From: Arcicella sp034519515 | Lineage (GTDB): Bacteria > Bacteroidota > Bacteroidia > Cytophagales > Spirosomataceae | Reading direction: 5' to 3' | Assembly: GCA_034519515.1 (NCBI GenBank) | Contig: JAXHOK010000059.1 | Span: 182,117-246,116 of the forward strand | Length of the DNA stretch: 64,000 nucleotides | In this document: piece after piece, positions 54,129 to 62,781 of the stretch | How positions within the stretch are numbered: position 1 is the first letter of the stretch | Layout of the letters: each line of letters opens with the position of its first letter | Notes under the pieces: generated by a model | Told to the model about the DNA's origin: nothing | Databases searched by the model: none | What the model saw: only the letters and a program-made list of their open reading frames with translations | Translations under genes and position numbers: made by a program

Positions 54129-55106
54129 TCAAAGACATCCTTCGCCCCGCAAAGTGACTTTGTCGCCGTCAATCACGTATTCAGCTTCAATAGAGCGACA
54201 AACGATTTCCAGAATAGTTGCCAAGTGTTGATTTGTAAAATTTCCACTCAATCGGCAGCCTCTTAATTTTGGAGAAAGTTCAATCGTTACATTATAATTT
54301 TGTTCGATGCTACTAATTACGCTTTCCATTGGGGAATTATCAAAGGAAAGTGAAGCCAATTCCCAGTAATAAGTTTTGTCTTTCGGGATTTCGTTAATGG
54401 TCAAATTATCGGTTTTCGTTTCCAAAATCACTTGCTGTTTTGGCGTGATAAAAACTTCCTTTTCCGCTTCGTTTGTAACTGATACTTTTCCTGTTACGAC
54501 TGAAACTTCAAATTTTTCGGTTTCGGGATATGCCTTCACGTTGAAACTTGTGCCTAAGACTTTGGTCGTCATTTTTCCAGAATAAATCAAAAACGGACGG
54601 TTTTCATCACGTTTTACATCAAAAAAGGCTTCACCCCGCAAATTCACTTGGCGATACACTCTGTCTGACTGATTATAAGATAGTTGCGTTTTAGGTTGAA
54701 GCCAGACCGTGCTACCATCGGGCAGTGAAATCTTTAATACTTTTGCGGACGAATTTTCATATTTTGCCCAATCCGACAAAGGAATATCCGATTGAATATG
54801 ACTTGATTTTGTGGTTTTTTCCGTATTAAAATAAAAAGATAAGCCCACGACAATCAATAATATAGCTGCCAAACTTGATGCGTACCAAACCCAACGTGGA
54901 GGCGTGTATATTTGTATCGGTTTAATCTTCCTTTCGATATTTTCACGAACCTGATTTATCAATTCATTTTGCTCAGTAGTGGACAAATGACTAATACCAT
55001 CGGAGTTATGTTCAAAGGAATTATACCACGCTTCCACCAACATTTGTTCAGCTTCTGAACATTGATGGGCTAAATATTTTTCAATTATTTCCTTGTTTAA
55101 TGTCAT
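54129..55106 (-). CDS. FecR-family anti-sigma regulator
   Basis: 325 residues. An N-terminal cytoplasmic part (about 1-80, EKYLAHQCSEAEQMLVEAWY) binds the sigma factor; one membrane helix follows at about 88-110 (WVWYASSLAAILLIVVGLSF); the periplasmic FecR domain has LPDGSTVWLQPKTQLSYN and RGEAFFDVKRDENRPFLIYS; and a C-terminal STN-like DUF4974 part ends VIDGDKVTLRGEGCL. It transmits a signal from the TonB receptor encoded next to it to the ECF sigma factor encoded upstream. Confidence 0.93.
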   Translation of the reverse strand: MTLNKEIIEKYLAHQCSEAEQMLVEAWYNSFEHNSDGISHLSTTEQNELINQVRENIERKIKPIQIYTPPRWVWYASSLAAILLIVVGLSFYFNTEKTTKSSHIQSDIPLSDWAKYENSSAKVLKISLPDGSTVWLQPKTQLSYNQSDRVYRQVNLRGEAFFDVKRDENRPFLIYSGKMTTKVLGTSFNVKAYPETEKFEVSVVTGKVSVTNEAEKEVFITPKQQVILETKTDNLTINEIPKDKTYYWELASLSFDNSPMESVISSIEQNYNVTIELSPKLRGCRLSGNFTNQHLATILEIVCRSIEAEYVIDGDKVTLRGEGCL

Positions 55107-55230
55107 TTTTGAAGGGCTTGTATAGACTAAGTGAAACGGCTAAGTGTTTTCCCCTATGCGATGAGGAAATATTTTTTTCAAATGACCAATTTATACTTTT
55201 GGAGTCAATGATGTTTTGCTGTGGAGCGAG

Positions 55231-55812
55231 CTACGATAAGTAAGGAATCAACAATACAGAAATGGCTGTATAATCACTGAGGGCATCACGAAGCATTCTG
55301 AGGGCTTTGGTCATTTGATTTTCAACGGTTTTTTCAGAAATATCTAACTTTTCAGAAATTTCTCTTTGCGACAAACCAGTTCTTTTCAAGACAAAAACCT
55401 CTCGACAACGCTCTGGAAGGGTTTGAAGGGCTTTTTGATATGCTTCATTCAATTCATCAAAAGCCACCATTTCTTCGGTAAAATTGAGGTCGTTATCTTC
55501 GGGAATAATAGTGGATGAATACTGCTCAAAAAGATTATTTTTCTTGAACTGAGCAATGGTTAGGTATTTTATAGAAGAAAAAAGATAGTTGTCTAACGTT
55601 CCCGAAATATTCAATTCAGCACGTCTTTCCCACAGAGAAATAAATAATTCTTGGATAACTTCTTCGGTCAATTCACGGTTTTGAAGGCGTTTATAAGCCG
55701 CTCCGTAGAGTTTTTGAAAATATTTCTGATAAATAAAATCAAAAGCCCGAGCATCACTTTTGGCAAGATGTTCGAGGATTTGTTGGTCGGTATCAAAAGA
55801 AATATTTGTCAT
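55231..55812 (-). CDS. ECF RNA polymerase sigma factor (FecI-like)
   Basis: The ATG at 55812 gives 193 residues (MTNISFDTDQQILEHLAKSD) and is preferred over an upstream TTG. Sigma region 2 has ARAFDFIYQKYFQKLYGAAY and LTEEVIQELFISLWERR; region 4 has LPERCREVFVLKRTGLSQRE and SEKLDISEKTVENQMTKALR. It should direct transcription of the receptor gene when released by the FecR protein. The FecR gene begins about 120 bases downstream on the same strand. Confidence 0.95.
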   Translation of the reverse strand: MTNISFDTDQQILEHLAKSDARAFDFIYQKYFQKLYGAAYKRLQNRELTEEVIQELFISLWERRAELNISGTLDNYLFSSIKYLTIAQFKKNNLFEQYSSTIIPEDNDLNFTEEMVAFDELNEAYQKALQTLPERCREVFVLKRTGLSQREISEKLDISEKTVENQMTKALRMLRDALSDYTAISVLLIPYLS

Positions 55813-56003
55813 TTTTGTGCAAAGTAAAGGTTTTTTAGGCAAAACAGAAGAATCTTTACCCCGTAGTTATCGAAGCTTTCCAAAGGATAAAAATTTTCAA
55901 CTCCGAATAATGGTAAATTAATTAATCCAAAACTATTCCCAATTCTCTATTAACTATTAAATCATAATTCCGACCTTTACCTTGAAATTACAAAGAGAAT
56001 CAA

Positions 56004-57275
56004 ATGGAAATCGAAATATCAAATAGTCCAAAAACAATTATACCGCTTTTAGCAAAAACCCATGCCGTCTCTGCCGAAGTAAGGCGTTTATCTGATGCCC
56101 AAAAGAAAGAAATTCTTAATCGTTTGGCGGTGATTTTAGTAGAAAATACGGAGCGAATTTTGATAGAAAATCAGAAAGATTTACTCAGAATGGACATTCA
56201 AGACCCCAAGTATGACCGCCTAAAACTGACTGAAAATCGTATCAAAGATTTGGCAGAAAGTATGCGGGAAGTTGCAGAATTAACCGACCCTTCTGGGCAA
56301 ATTTTATTAGAAAGAGAATTAGACAATGGGTTGAAAATCAAAAAGATATCCGTTCCAATGGGTGTGATTGGTGTAATTTTTGAAGCCCGTCCTAATGTTA
56401 CGGTTGATGTTACGGCTTTGTGCTTGCGTTCGGGAAATGCGGTGGTTTTGCGAGGAGGTTCAGACGCTTTTGATAGTAATACTTATTTGGTTTCGCTGGT
56501 GCATAAAGTACTAACAGAATTTGGCGTAAATACCGATTGTATCACACTGTTACCTCCCGACCGTGAACTGGTCAAAGAACTTTTAACCGCCACTCGTTAC
56601 GTTGATTTAATCATTCCCAGAGGTTCAGAATCTTTGATAAATTTTGTTCGTAAACATTCACTTGTGCCAACCATTGAGACGGGGGCGGGCGTGTGTCATA
56701 CTTACGTGGAAACTTCGGCAGACCTCCGAAAAGCAACCAATATTGTGGTAAATGCCAAAGTTACCAGACCATCGGTTTGTAATTCTTTGGACACCGTTAT
56801 CGTTGATAGAGCCATTGCCGAAGTATTTTTACCGATGCTCAATGAAGGATTCAAGCAATGGAATGTAGAAGTTTTTGCGGATGAAATTGCCTATCCGATT
56901 TTATCAGAAATGGCTTATCCCTATCTCCAAAAAGCCTCTCCCGACGATTTTGGCAGAGAATTTTTAGATTATAAATGTTCCGTGAAAGTGGTTTCAGGCA
57001 TTGCAGAAGCCATCGAACATATCGGTAAATATTCCTCTCGACATTCGGAGGCAATCGTTTCTCAAAACCAAGCGTATTGCGACCAGTTTATTCGGGAAGT
57101 GGATGCCGCAGCGGTTTATACCAATGCTTCAACCCGTTTTACGGATGGGGGACAATTTGGATTGGGGGCAGAAATCGGCATCTCAACTCAAAAACTTCAC
57201 GCCCGAGGCCCATTTGCCTTAGAAAAATTAGTTACCGAAAAATGGATCATCACGGGCGACGGGCAGGTGAGATAA
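56004..57275 (+). CDS. proA: Glutamate-5-semialdehyde dehydrogenase
   Basis: 423 residues, full length. It reduces gamma-glutamyl phosphate to glutamate semialdehyde in proline synthesis. Conserved segments include MGVIGVIFEARPNVTVDVTAL, LRGGSDAFDSN, and the catalytic cysteine in KVTRPSVCNSLDTVIVD. No proB gene is seen nearby; the gene starts a plus-strand run leading into argF', argB and argE. Its leader has a near-copy at 48486-48536. A weak -7 box TACCTTGA is at 55978-55985. Confidence 0.95.
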   Translation: MEIEISNSPKTIIPLLAKTHAVSAEVRRLSDAQKKEILNRLAVILVENTERILIENQKDLLRMDIQDPKYDRLKLTENRIKDLAESMREVAELTDPSGQILLERELDNGLKIKKISVPMGVIGVIFEARPNVTVDVTALCLRSGNAVVLRGGSDAFDSNTYLVSLVHKVLTEFGVNTDCITLLPPDRELVKELLTATRYVDLIIPRGSESLINFVRKHSLVPTIETGAGVCHTYVETSADLRKATNIVVNAKVTRPSVCNSLDTVIVDRAIAEVFLPMLNEGFKQWNVEVFADEIAYPILSEMAYPYLQKASPDDFGREFLDYKCSVKVVSGIAEAIEHIGKYSSRHSEAIVSQNQAYCDQFIREVDAAAVYTNASTRFTDGGQFGLGAEIGISTQKLHARGPFALEKLVTEKWIITGDGQVR

Positions 57276-57285
57276 AAAACAGAAA

Positions 57286-58233
57286 ATGCTCCTAATCAAC
57301 AACTTAAATTCTTTCAATCCCGCATTTGCTGAAAGTAAATTTACCTTCAATTTTCGACAATATTTTTTTAATAATATCGAACATTTACAAAATCAAGGTG
57401 GAGAAAATACATTGATTTTTTACTGGCAAAATATTGATAATCAAACGATTGAAGCACGACTATCTGTCATCGTCCAAAACAAAATAGCGTGTAGCCCATT
57501 GCGGGCAACTTTTGGAGGAATTGAATTCAGCGAAGATATTACAGAAGAAAATTTATTTCAATTCTTACAAGAAAGTGTACTGAAAATTGGATTAAAAACG
57601 ATAAAAATAAACTCATATCCAGAAGGTTATTTACGTGGTTTCCAAATCCAAAAACTGGAAAACTGCCTTTTCAAGTTAGGCTTTGGCATAAGTATTACCG
57701 AACAAAACTATGAGATTCCGATTACGGAAAAGTCTTTTTATGAAACCATAAACTCCATCCGTGCAAGGCAATTATTAAGAAAATCCATCAAAAAAGAGTT
57801 TTCATTTCAAGAGATTATTAACCCAAATTTCACAGAAATTCATGCCTTCATTACTCATTCACGGGAGCGAAAAAATCGCCCAATGACGATGAATTTGGAA
57901 CAATTTGAAAATCATTTCAGATTATTTCCGAAAAATTTTCAAGTTTTTTCTGTTACTGAATTTCAGCAAACAATTGCAGTGGCAGTTACCATAAAAATCA
58001 ATAGCCAAATTGTCTATACTTTCTATCTGGCGGATAATGAATTTCATTTAAAATATAGCCCCACAGTATTCTTATTATCAGGAATTTATGATTATTTCAA
58101 AAGCCAAAACTATACAATTTTAGACTTAGGAATTGCCACAAACAAGGGCATTTTAAACGAAGGGTTAGCCCGTTTTAAGCGTAGTTTGGGTGCAAATTCA
58201 TCCTTAAAAAAGACCTATTTGAAAATAGTTTAG
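57286..58233 (+). CDS. GNAT/FemAB-like acyltransferase family protein
   Basis: 315 residues and no signal peptide. The C-terminal part has a GNAT-like pattern: AVAVTIKINSQIVYTFYLAD, SPTVFLLSGIYDYFKSQNYT, and ILDLGIATNKGILNEGLARF with LARFKRSLGA, as in FemAB-related peptidyl or acyl transferases. The N-terminal half is a diverged second domain. It follows proA by 10 bases, so it is in the same operon. Substrate unknown; a role in polymer or amino-acid acylation is only inference. Confidence 0.65.
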   Translation: MLLINNLNSFNPAFAESKFTFNFRQYFFNNIEHLQNQGGENTLIFYWQNIDNQTIEARLSVIVQNKIACSPLRATFGGIEFSEDITEENLFQFLQESVLKIGLKTIKINSYPEGYLRGFQIQKLENCLFKLGFGISITEQNYEIPITEKSFYETINSIRARQLLRKSIKKEFSFQEIINPNFTEIHAFITHSRERKNRPMTMNLEQFENHFRLFPKNFQVFSVTEFQQTIAVAVTIKINSQIVYTFYLADNEFHLKYSPTVFLLSGIYDYFKSQNYTILDLGIATNKGILNEGLARFKRSLGANSSLKKTYLKIV

Positions 58234-58383
58234 ACTGCTTAAAATGATGTTTTTTTAAAAAGTTGTCCAAAAATAAAACTCTCTGTGACTTCTTGAGTCT
58301 TTACTCGTTCACTAATTAAGAAATACATTTTATGGTTTTAATCGAAACATAAAATTATATTTTGGTGTGTTAGTGATATTTTT

Positions 58384-58416
58384 AGGCGAACCTTCATAAG
58401 GCTCGCCTATTTTTTT
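58384..58416 (+). terminator. Terminator after the proA operon
   Basis: Hairpin AGGCGA / TCGCCT with inner CTT/AAG pairing, then TATTTTTTTG. It ends the proA/GNAT unit. The 382-base gap to argF' otherwise holds only the inverted repeat at 58485-58610. Confidence 0.8.
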
Positions 58417-58484
58417 GTTATAATTTAACAGTTTTAACAAAAAACAGCAATATTTTAACATTTGGATTAACTTTGCGATGTTTT

Positions 58485-58610
58485 AATTTGAAAATTTGAA
58501 AATGTGTAATCGGGCGGCGAACCGCTTGAAAATAATTGCACTTGAATCTAAACCCTGATTTCGGAGTTTGGTGAGTTTTCAAATTTTCAAATTGCCAAAT
58601 TTTCAAATTA
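58485..58610. repeat. Inverted oligonucleotide repeat, AATTTGAAAA seed
   Basis: AATTTGAAAATTTGAAAATG on the left faces three TTTTCAAATT-type units on the right. The centre contains the recurrent GC-rich motif CGGGCGGCGAACCGCTT (58511). It lies directly upstream of the argF' start and covers its leader. Confidence 0.75.
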
Positions 58611-58615
58611 AAAAT

Positions 58616-59590
58616 ATGCAACACTTTTTATCTGTCAAAGATGCCATTGATGTTCAGGCTTTGGTGAAAGAAGCCTTATTATTTAAAAAAACGCCTTATG
58701 CCGACAAACACCTCGGCAAAAACCGCACGATGGGGCTTTTGTTCTTCAATTCGAGCCTTCGGACACGGTTGAGTACGCAACGAGCGGCTCAGAATTTGGG
58801 TTTGGAATTGATGGTAATGAACGTCGGACAGGATGGTTGGGGATTGGAATTTGAAGACGGAGCTATCATGGACGGCACAAAAGCAGAACACATTAAAGAA
58901 GCCGCCCCCGTGATTGGGCAATATTGCGATATTGTGGGCATCAGAAGTTTCCCGACTTTGGAGAATCGTGAGGAGGATTATTCGGAAAAAGTGTTGAATC
59001 AATTTGTAAAACATACGGGTCGCCCGATTGTCAGTTTGGAGTCAGCAACTCGCCATCCTTTGCAATCATTGGCGGATTTAATCACGATTGAAGAACTCAA
59101 AACCAAGCCCCGCCCGAAGGTTGTACTGTCGTGGGCACCGCACGTAAAAGCTCTTCCACAAGCTGTTCCTAACTCCTTTGCGGAGTGGATGAACGCCGCT
59201 GATGTCGATTTTGTCATTACCCACCCCGAAGGCTACGAACTCGCCCCAGAGTTTGCTGGTAAGGCACAAGTGACTAATAATCAGGCAGAAGCATTTAAAG
59301 ATGCAGATTTTATTTATGCCAAAAACTGGTCATCTTATACGGATTATGGCAAGATTTTGAGCCAAGACCCATCTTGGAAAATCACGGCAGAAAAAATGGC
59401 TTTGACCAATAACGCCAAGTTTATGCACTGTTTGCCCGTGCGAAGAAACGTGGTGGTGGATGATGCCGTGTTGGACTCGCCCAATTCGGTAGTGATGCAA
59501 CAGGCAGGCAACAGAATCTGGTCGGCACAAGTGGTTTTGAAGCATATTTTAATGAAAATAATAAGAGAAGAAAGCCCATATTTATTTTAG
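58616..59590 (+). CDS. argF': N-acylornithine carbamoyltransferase (ArgF')
   Basis: The ATG at 58616 (324 residues, MQHFLSVKDAIDVQAL) is preferred; a longer frame begins inside the upstream repeat. The carbamoyl phosphate motif is SSLRTR (residues 46-51) and the acyl-ornithine-side loop is AIMDGTKAEHIKEA; HCLPVRRN completes the site. It transfers a carbamoyl group to N-acetyl- or N-succinyl-ornithine in arginine synthesis, the Bacteroidota route. The residue that is Pro90 in Bacteroides fragilis N-succinylornithine transcarbamylase and Glu92 in the Xanthomonas N-acetylornithine enzyme is Ala90 here by eye, so the acyl specificity is open. Confidence 0.9.
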   Translation: MQHFLSVKDAIDVQALVKEALLFKKTPYADKHLGKNRTMGLLFFNSSLRTRLSTQRAAQNLGLELMVMNVGQDGWGLEFEDGAIMDGTKAEHIKEAAPVIGQYCDIVGIRSFPTLENREEDYSEKVLNQFVKHTGRPIVSLESATRHPLQSLADLITIEELKTKPRPKVVLSWAPHVKALPQAVPNSFAEWMNAADVDFVITHPEGYELAPEFAGKAQVTNNQAEAFKDADFIYAKNWSSYTDYGKILSQDPSWKITAEKMALTNNAKFMHCLPVRRNVVVDDAVLDSPNSVVMQQAGNRIWSAQVVLKHILMKIIREESPYLF

Positions 59591-59600
59591 GCTACAACGA

Positions 59601-59787
59601 TGGCACGCAGATTACGCAGATACCTTCGGTAACGCAGATTTTCGCAGATTTTTTATAGGGTTTTGCTGACTATTTTCAATACTATTTTGACAAATCAAAC
59701 TACTTTTTTGCTTTGAGTTAGATAATTATAAATCTTAAAAATCTGCGAAAATCTGCGTTGCGAAGCATCTGCGAAATCTGCGTGCCA
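59601..59787. repeat. Inverted oligonucleotide repeat, CGCAGATT seed
   Basis: TGGCACGCAGATTACGCAGA with further CGCAGATT units on the left faces AATCTGCG units ending CTGCGTGCCA on the right, about 187 bases overall. It fills the argF'-argB gap and could fold into a long hairpin in the transcript. Confidence 0.75.
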
Positions 59788-59801
59788 ATTCAATCGCACA
59801 C

Positions 59802-60581
59802 ATGAAATTAACTGTTATAAAAATAGGTGGGAATGTGGTGGATAATCCTACCCTCCGTGAGAATTTTTTGAATGATTTTGCCCAAATCCCTTCACCCAAA
59901 ATATTGGTGCATGGTGGCGGTAAAATCGCTACGCAAGTTGCTGTAAAATTGGACGTTGAAACCGTCATGGTGGAAGGCAGAAGAGTTACTGACAAAGCCA
60001 TGCTGGACGTAGTTACAATGGTTTATGGCGGTTTGGTCAATAAAACCTTGGTGGCTCAATTGCAAAGTAGAGGCGTTAATACCATCGGTCTCACGGGGGT
60101 AGATGCGGGTGTGATTCTCTCGCACAAACGCCCCGTGAAAACCATTGATTACGGCTTTGTGGGCGATATTGAAAAAGTTAATAACCAATTCGTTCATAGC
60201 CTTTTACAACAAAACCTGACCCCCATTTTTGCTCCACTGACTTTTGACAAAGAAGGTAATATACTCAACACCAATGCCGATACGATTGCTCAGGCATTAG
60301 CAATTGCAATGTCGAAAAACTACGAAGTAAACTTGGTTTATTGTTTCGAGAAAAAAGGAGTTTTGACCGATGTGGACGATGATAATTCGGTGATTCCAGT
60401 ACTAAAAAAAGAATATTACGACCAATTAAAAACAGACGGGGCAATTCACACAGGTATGATTCCTAAATTGGATAATGCTTTCAAAGCCATTGCCGAAGGG
60501 GTTCTGCAAGTAACGATTTGCCATGCGGCGGAGGTGAAACAGGCGGTGAATGAAGGGGTTGCGGGAACGAGGGTTGTTTAG
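59802..60581 (+). CDS. argB: Acetylglutamate kinase
   Basis: 259 residues, amino-acid kinase fold. KIGGNVVDN at the N-terminus, VHGGGKIATQVAVKL, and NADTIAQALAIAMSKNYEVN follow the family; KLDNAFKAIAEGVLQVTICH completes it. It phosphorylates N-acyl-glutamate. The protein ends GVAGTRVV. There is no arginine-sensing N-terminal helix extension, so feedback control may be weak. Some Bacteroidota ArgB use N-succinylglutamate instead; that would fit the ArgF' ambiguity. Confidence 0.94.
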   Translation: MKLTVIKIGGNVVDNPTLRENFLNDFAQIPSPKILVHGGGKIATQVAVKLDVETVMVEGRRVTDKAMLDVVTMVYGGLVNKTLVAQLQSRGVNTIGLTGVDAGVILSHKRPVKTIDYGFVGDIEKVNNQFVHSLLQQNLTPIFAPLTFDKEGNILNTNADTIAQALAIAMSKNYEVNLVYCFEKKGVLTDVDDDNSVIPVLKKEYYDQLKTDGAIHTGMIPKLDNAFKAIAEGVLQVTICHAAEVKQAVNEGVAGTRVV

Positions 60582-60614
60582 GTATTACCAAGTAAAAACA
60601 CAATTAAAATAGCT

Positions 60615-61058
60615 ATGAAAGCAAAAATAACCCTTGAAAATATAGCAAATTTGGACGATAAAGACATTGATGAACTTATTTTTGAGAAAGGTTCTGAGAA
60701 GAATTATAGAACAATTAAAGATTATCTTGATGATAATGAGAAAAATAAAGCCATGTATGAAATGTATTCAATGAGAATGTTTGAAGGAGACGTTTGTAAT
60801 GGTGGATTCGACCAATTCTTTTTAAATTATGAAGAATTATTTTTTCCAGCAATAAATGGATTACAAAAAATTAATGCCCCCAAACATCTTAGCCTTCTTC
60901 AACGTGCGTATGATATACATGAAAGTCAGAAAAAAGAATTTACAGATAAAAGAAATGTAAATCTTGATGAATTAGACGATGAATTCTATGAACTTGAAGA
61001 TTTAGCACCTTTTAGACAAAAGTTCATTAAAGAGAATATTAACTTGTTTCTGGATTAA
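60615..61058 (+). CDS. DUF4375-family (DMP19-like) protein
   Basis: 147 residues, acidic. The family motif CNGGFDQFFLNYEE lies in the middle, followed by a C-terminal acidic helix (DELDDEFYELEDLAPF). DMP19 of Neisseria is a DNA mimic that binds a repressor; here the acidic surface is similar in composition but no partner is known. It lies 33 bases after argB but is not an arginine gene; it begins a small accessory group inserted before argE. Confidence 0.75.
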   Translation: MKAKITLENIANLDDKDIDELIFEKGSEKNYRTIKDYLDDNEKNKAMYEMYSMRMFEGDVCNGGFDQFFLNYEELFFPAINGLQKINAPKHLSLLQRAYDIHESQKKEFTDKRNVNLDELDDEFYELEDLAPFRQKFIKENINLFLD

Positions 61059-61120
61059 ATTCAATCGTTTTTTGTTCTTCATAAATCATAGGTAGTTTAA
61101 CTAAAACCTAAAACAATTTG

Positions 61121-61128
61121 TATATTTG
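61121..61128 (+). promoter_or_regulatory. Promoter -7 box of the toxin-antitoxin pair
   Basis: TATATTTG fits TAnnTTTG, 24 bases before the ATG at 61153. A TTTA at 61096-61099 is a weak -33 box with a 21-base gap. TGTA/TACA arms around the box could be an operator. Confidence 0.5.
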
Positions 61129-61152
61129 TACATAAACTAAACTTCAATTTTA

Positions 61153-61323
61153 ATGATAGTAAGAAAATCAAATATCATTTCTGCAAGTGAAATTTTACAG
61201 GCAGGAGGAATAGATAAATGGGCAAAAAAGACCAAATACGAAAGTAAAAACATCAAAATGTCAGGAATTATTACATTGACTGATGAAGAGTTTGAAAAAG
61301 CTTTGAAATCATTAGAGAATTAG
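61153..61323 (+). CDS. Small antitoxin-like protein (56 aa)
   Basis: MIVRKSNIISASEILQAGG, then a lysine-rich middle (DKWAKKTKYESKNIKM) and an acidic end (TDEEFEKALKSLEN). Its stop codon is one base before the ATG of the PIN-domain gene, the usual order and spacing of an antitoxin. I do not recognise the family. It was too short for routine calling but has a promoter-like box upstream. Confidence 0.65.
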   Translation: MIVRKSNIISASEILQAGGIDKWAKKTKYESKNIKMSGIITLTDEEFEKALKSLEN

Positions 61324-61324
61324 T

Positions 61325-61780
61325 ATGGCTATTCTTTACGATACTAATATTCTTTTGCATATAGTTCGAGATAATAGTACGGACGAAAAAGTTAGGAATT
61401 TTGTAAATCCCAATAAGCAACTGCTCGAATTTACGACCATTGTGAACAAGGGTGAAGCTGTTTCAATAGCGTTACAAAATGGGTGGGGCGAAACAAAAGT
61501 TCAAAAACTGACAGATTTGTTGAGTGAAATAGCCATCATTGATATTTCTGATGATAAAATTGTGGAAGCATACGCAATTATTGACGCATTCAGTCAGAAT
61601 AAATATCCTTTACTCAAACTGGGAGATTCTGCCAGAAATATGGGAAAGAATGATTTATGGATTGCCGCAATTTCTAAGGTTTTCAAATTTTGATTGATTA
61701 CAACTGATGGAGATTTTGACCACTTAGATGATATAATGATTGACCTTGTAAAATACCTCCCCCAAGAACTGAAACTATAA
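61325..61780 (+). pseudogene. PIN-domain (VapC-like) toxin with an in-frame TGA
   Basis: The frame begins MAILYDTNILLHIVRD, giving the first catalytic Asp, has VNKGEAVSIALQN (acidic residue) and KNDLWIAA (acidic residue), then TGA at 61691-61693. The same frame continues past it for 28 residues: LITTDGDFDHLDDIMIDLVK, YLPQELKL, to TAA at 61780. The family's last acidic motif (TTDGDFDHL) is therefore cut off from the translated part. The toxin is likely inactive as an RNase. The antitoxin-like gene lies one base upstream. Confidence 0.8.
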
Positions 61781-61794
61781 GCTCCTTCCCCAAA

Positions 61795-62724
61795 ATGCAC
61801 ACCAAAGGCTTACTTTTTGGCATAGCCATCGGCGACGCACTCGGCGTTCCAGTGGAATTTATGAGCCGCAAACATTTACTGGCAAATCCCGTAACGTGTA
61901 TGCGAGCGTATGGTACGCACCACCAACCCGCTGGCACGTGGTCGGATGATACTTCGATGTCGATGCTCTTGGTCGAACAATTGGTTGAGGGATATGATAT
62001 TGAAGGATTAGGTAAGAAATTTTGCCAATGGTATCAGTATAATGAATGGACTCCGCACGGTGAAATCTTCGACATGGGCGTAGCTACCCGTAACGCTATG
62101 GATAAACTTTGCAAAGGTGTATCTGCCTTACAATCAGGGGAATATGATGACTATTCCAACGGAAATGGCTCGCTAATGCGGATTTTACCTCTGGCGATTT
62201 ACCTCCAAAATAAACCCATCGACCAGCGTTTTTACATCACCAAAGAAGTTTCGGGCGTAACGCATTCACACATCCGTTCGGTGATAGGGTGTTTCTTTGC
62301 AGTGGAGTTTATGATTCAATTATTAAAGGAAAAAGATAAATGCGATGCCTATTACGAAGCCCAAAATATTGTTCGTGACTATTTGCATTTGATTGACGTA
62401 AAATCCTCAGAAATAGAACTTTATAACCGAGTCTTGTTTGATGATATTTCTTGCATTCCCGAACAAGATATATATTCATCGGGTTATGTTTTGCATACGT
62501 TGGAAGCCAGTTTGTGGGTATTTCTGACAACCGATAATTTCAAAGATGCCGTGCTGAAAGCCGTAAATTTGGGCGACGATGCTGATACCGTTGGAGCAAT
62601 AACGGGCGGCATGGCAGGACTTTTCTACGGCTTCGAGCAAATACCAGAAGAGTGGGTGGAGGTGCTGGCAAAACGTGAAAAAATAGAAAAATTAAGTAAA
62701 AGGTTTCAGGGGTTGGGGCTTTAG
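61795..62724 (+). CDS. ADP-ribosylglycohydrolase family protein
   Basis: 309 residues with metal-site motifs of the ARH/DraG family: FGIAIGDALGVPVEF, PAGTWSDDTSMSMLLVEQL, SNGNGSLMRILPLAIYL and NLGDDADTVGAITGGMAGLFYG. The four Asp-rich sites bind two Mg2+ ions and remove ADP-ribose from proteins or nucleic acids. It is cytosolic. It lies 14 bases after the broken PIN gene, in the accessory group between argB and argE. No ADP-ribosyltransferase gene is nearby. Confidence 0.93.
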   Translation: MHTKGLLFGIAIGDALGVPVEFMSRKHLLANPVTCMRAYGTHHQPAGTWSDDTSMSMLLVEQLVEGYDIEGLGKKFCQWYQYNEWTPHGEIFDMGVATRNAMDKLCKGVSALQSGEYDDYSNGNGSLMRILPLAIYLQNKPIDQRFYITKEVSGVTHSHIRSVIGCFFAVEFMIQLLKEKDKCDAYYEAQNIVRDYLHLIDVKSSEIELYNRVLFDDISCIPEQDIYSSGYVLHTLEASLWVFLTTDNFKDAVLKAVNLGDDADTVGAITGGMAGLFYGFEQIPEEWVEVLAKREKIEKLSKRFQGLGL

Positions 62725-62781
62725 GTTTTAGAATCTCATTAAACTAACCACTAAAACCAAACCCCTAAACCCTACAAAACA

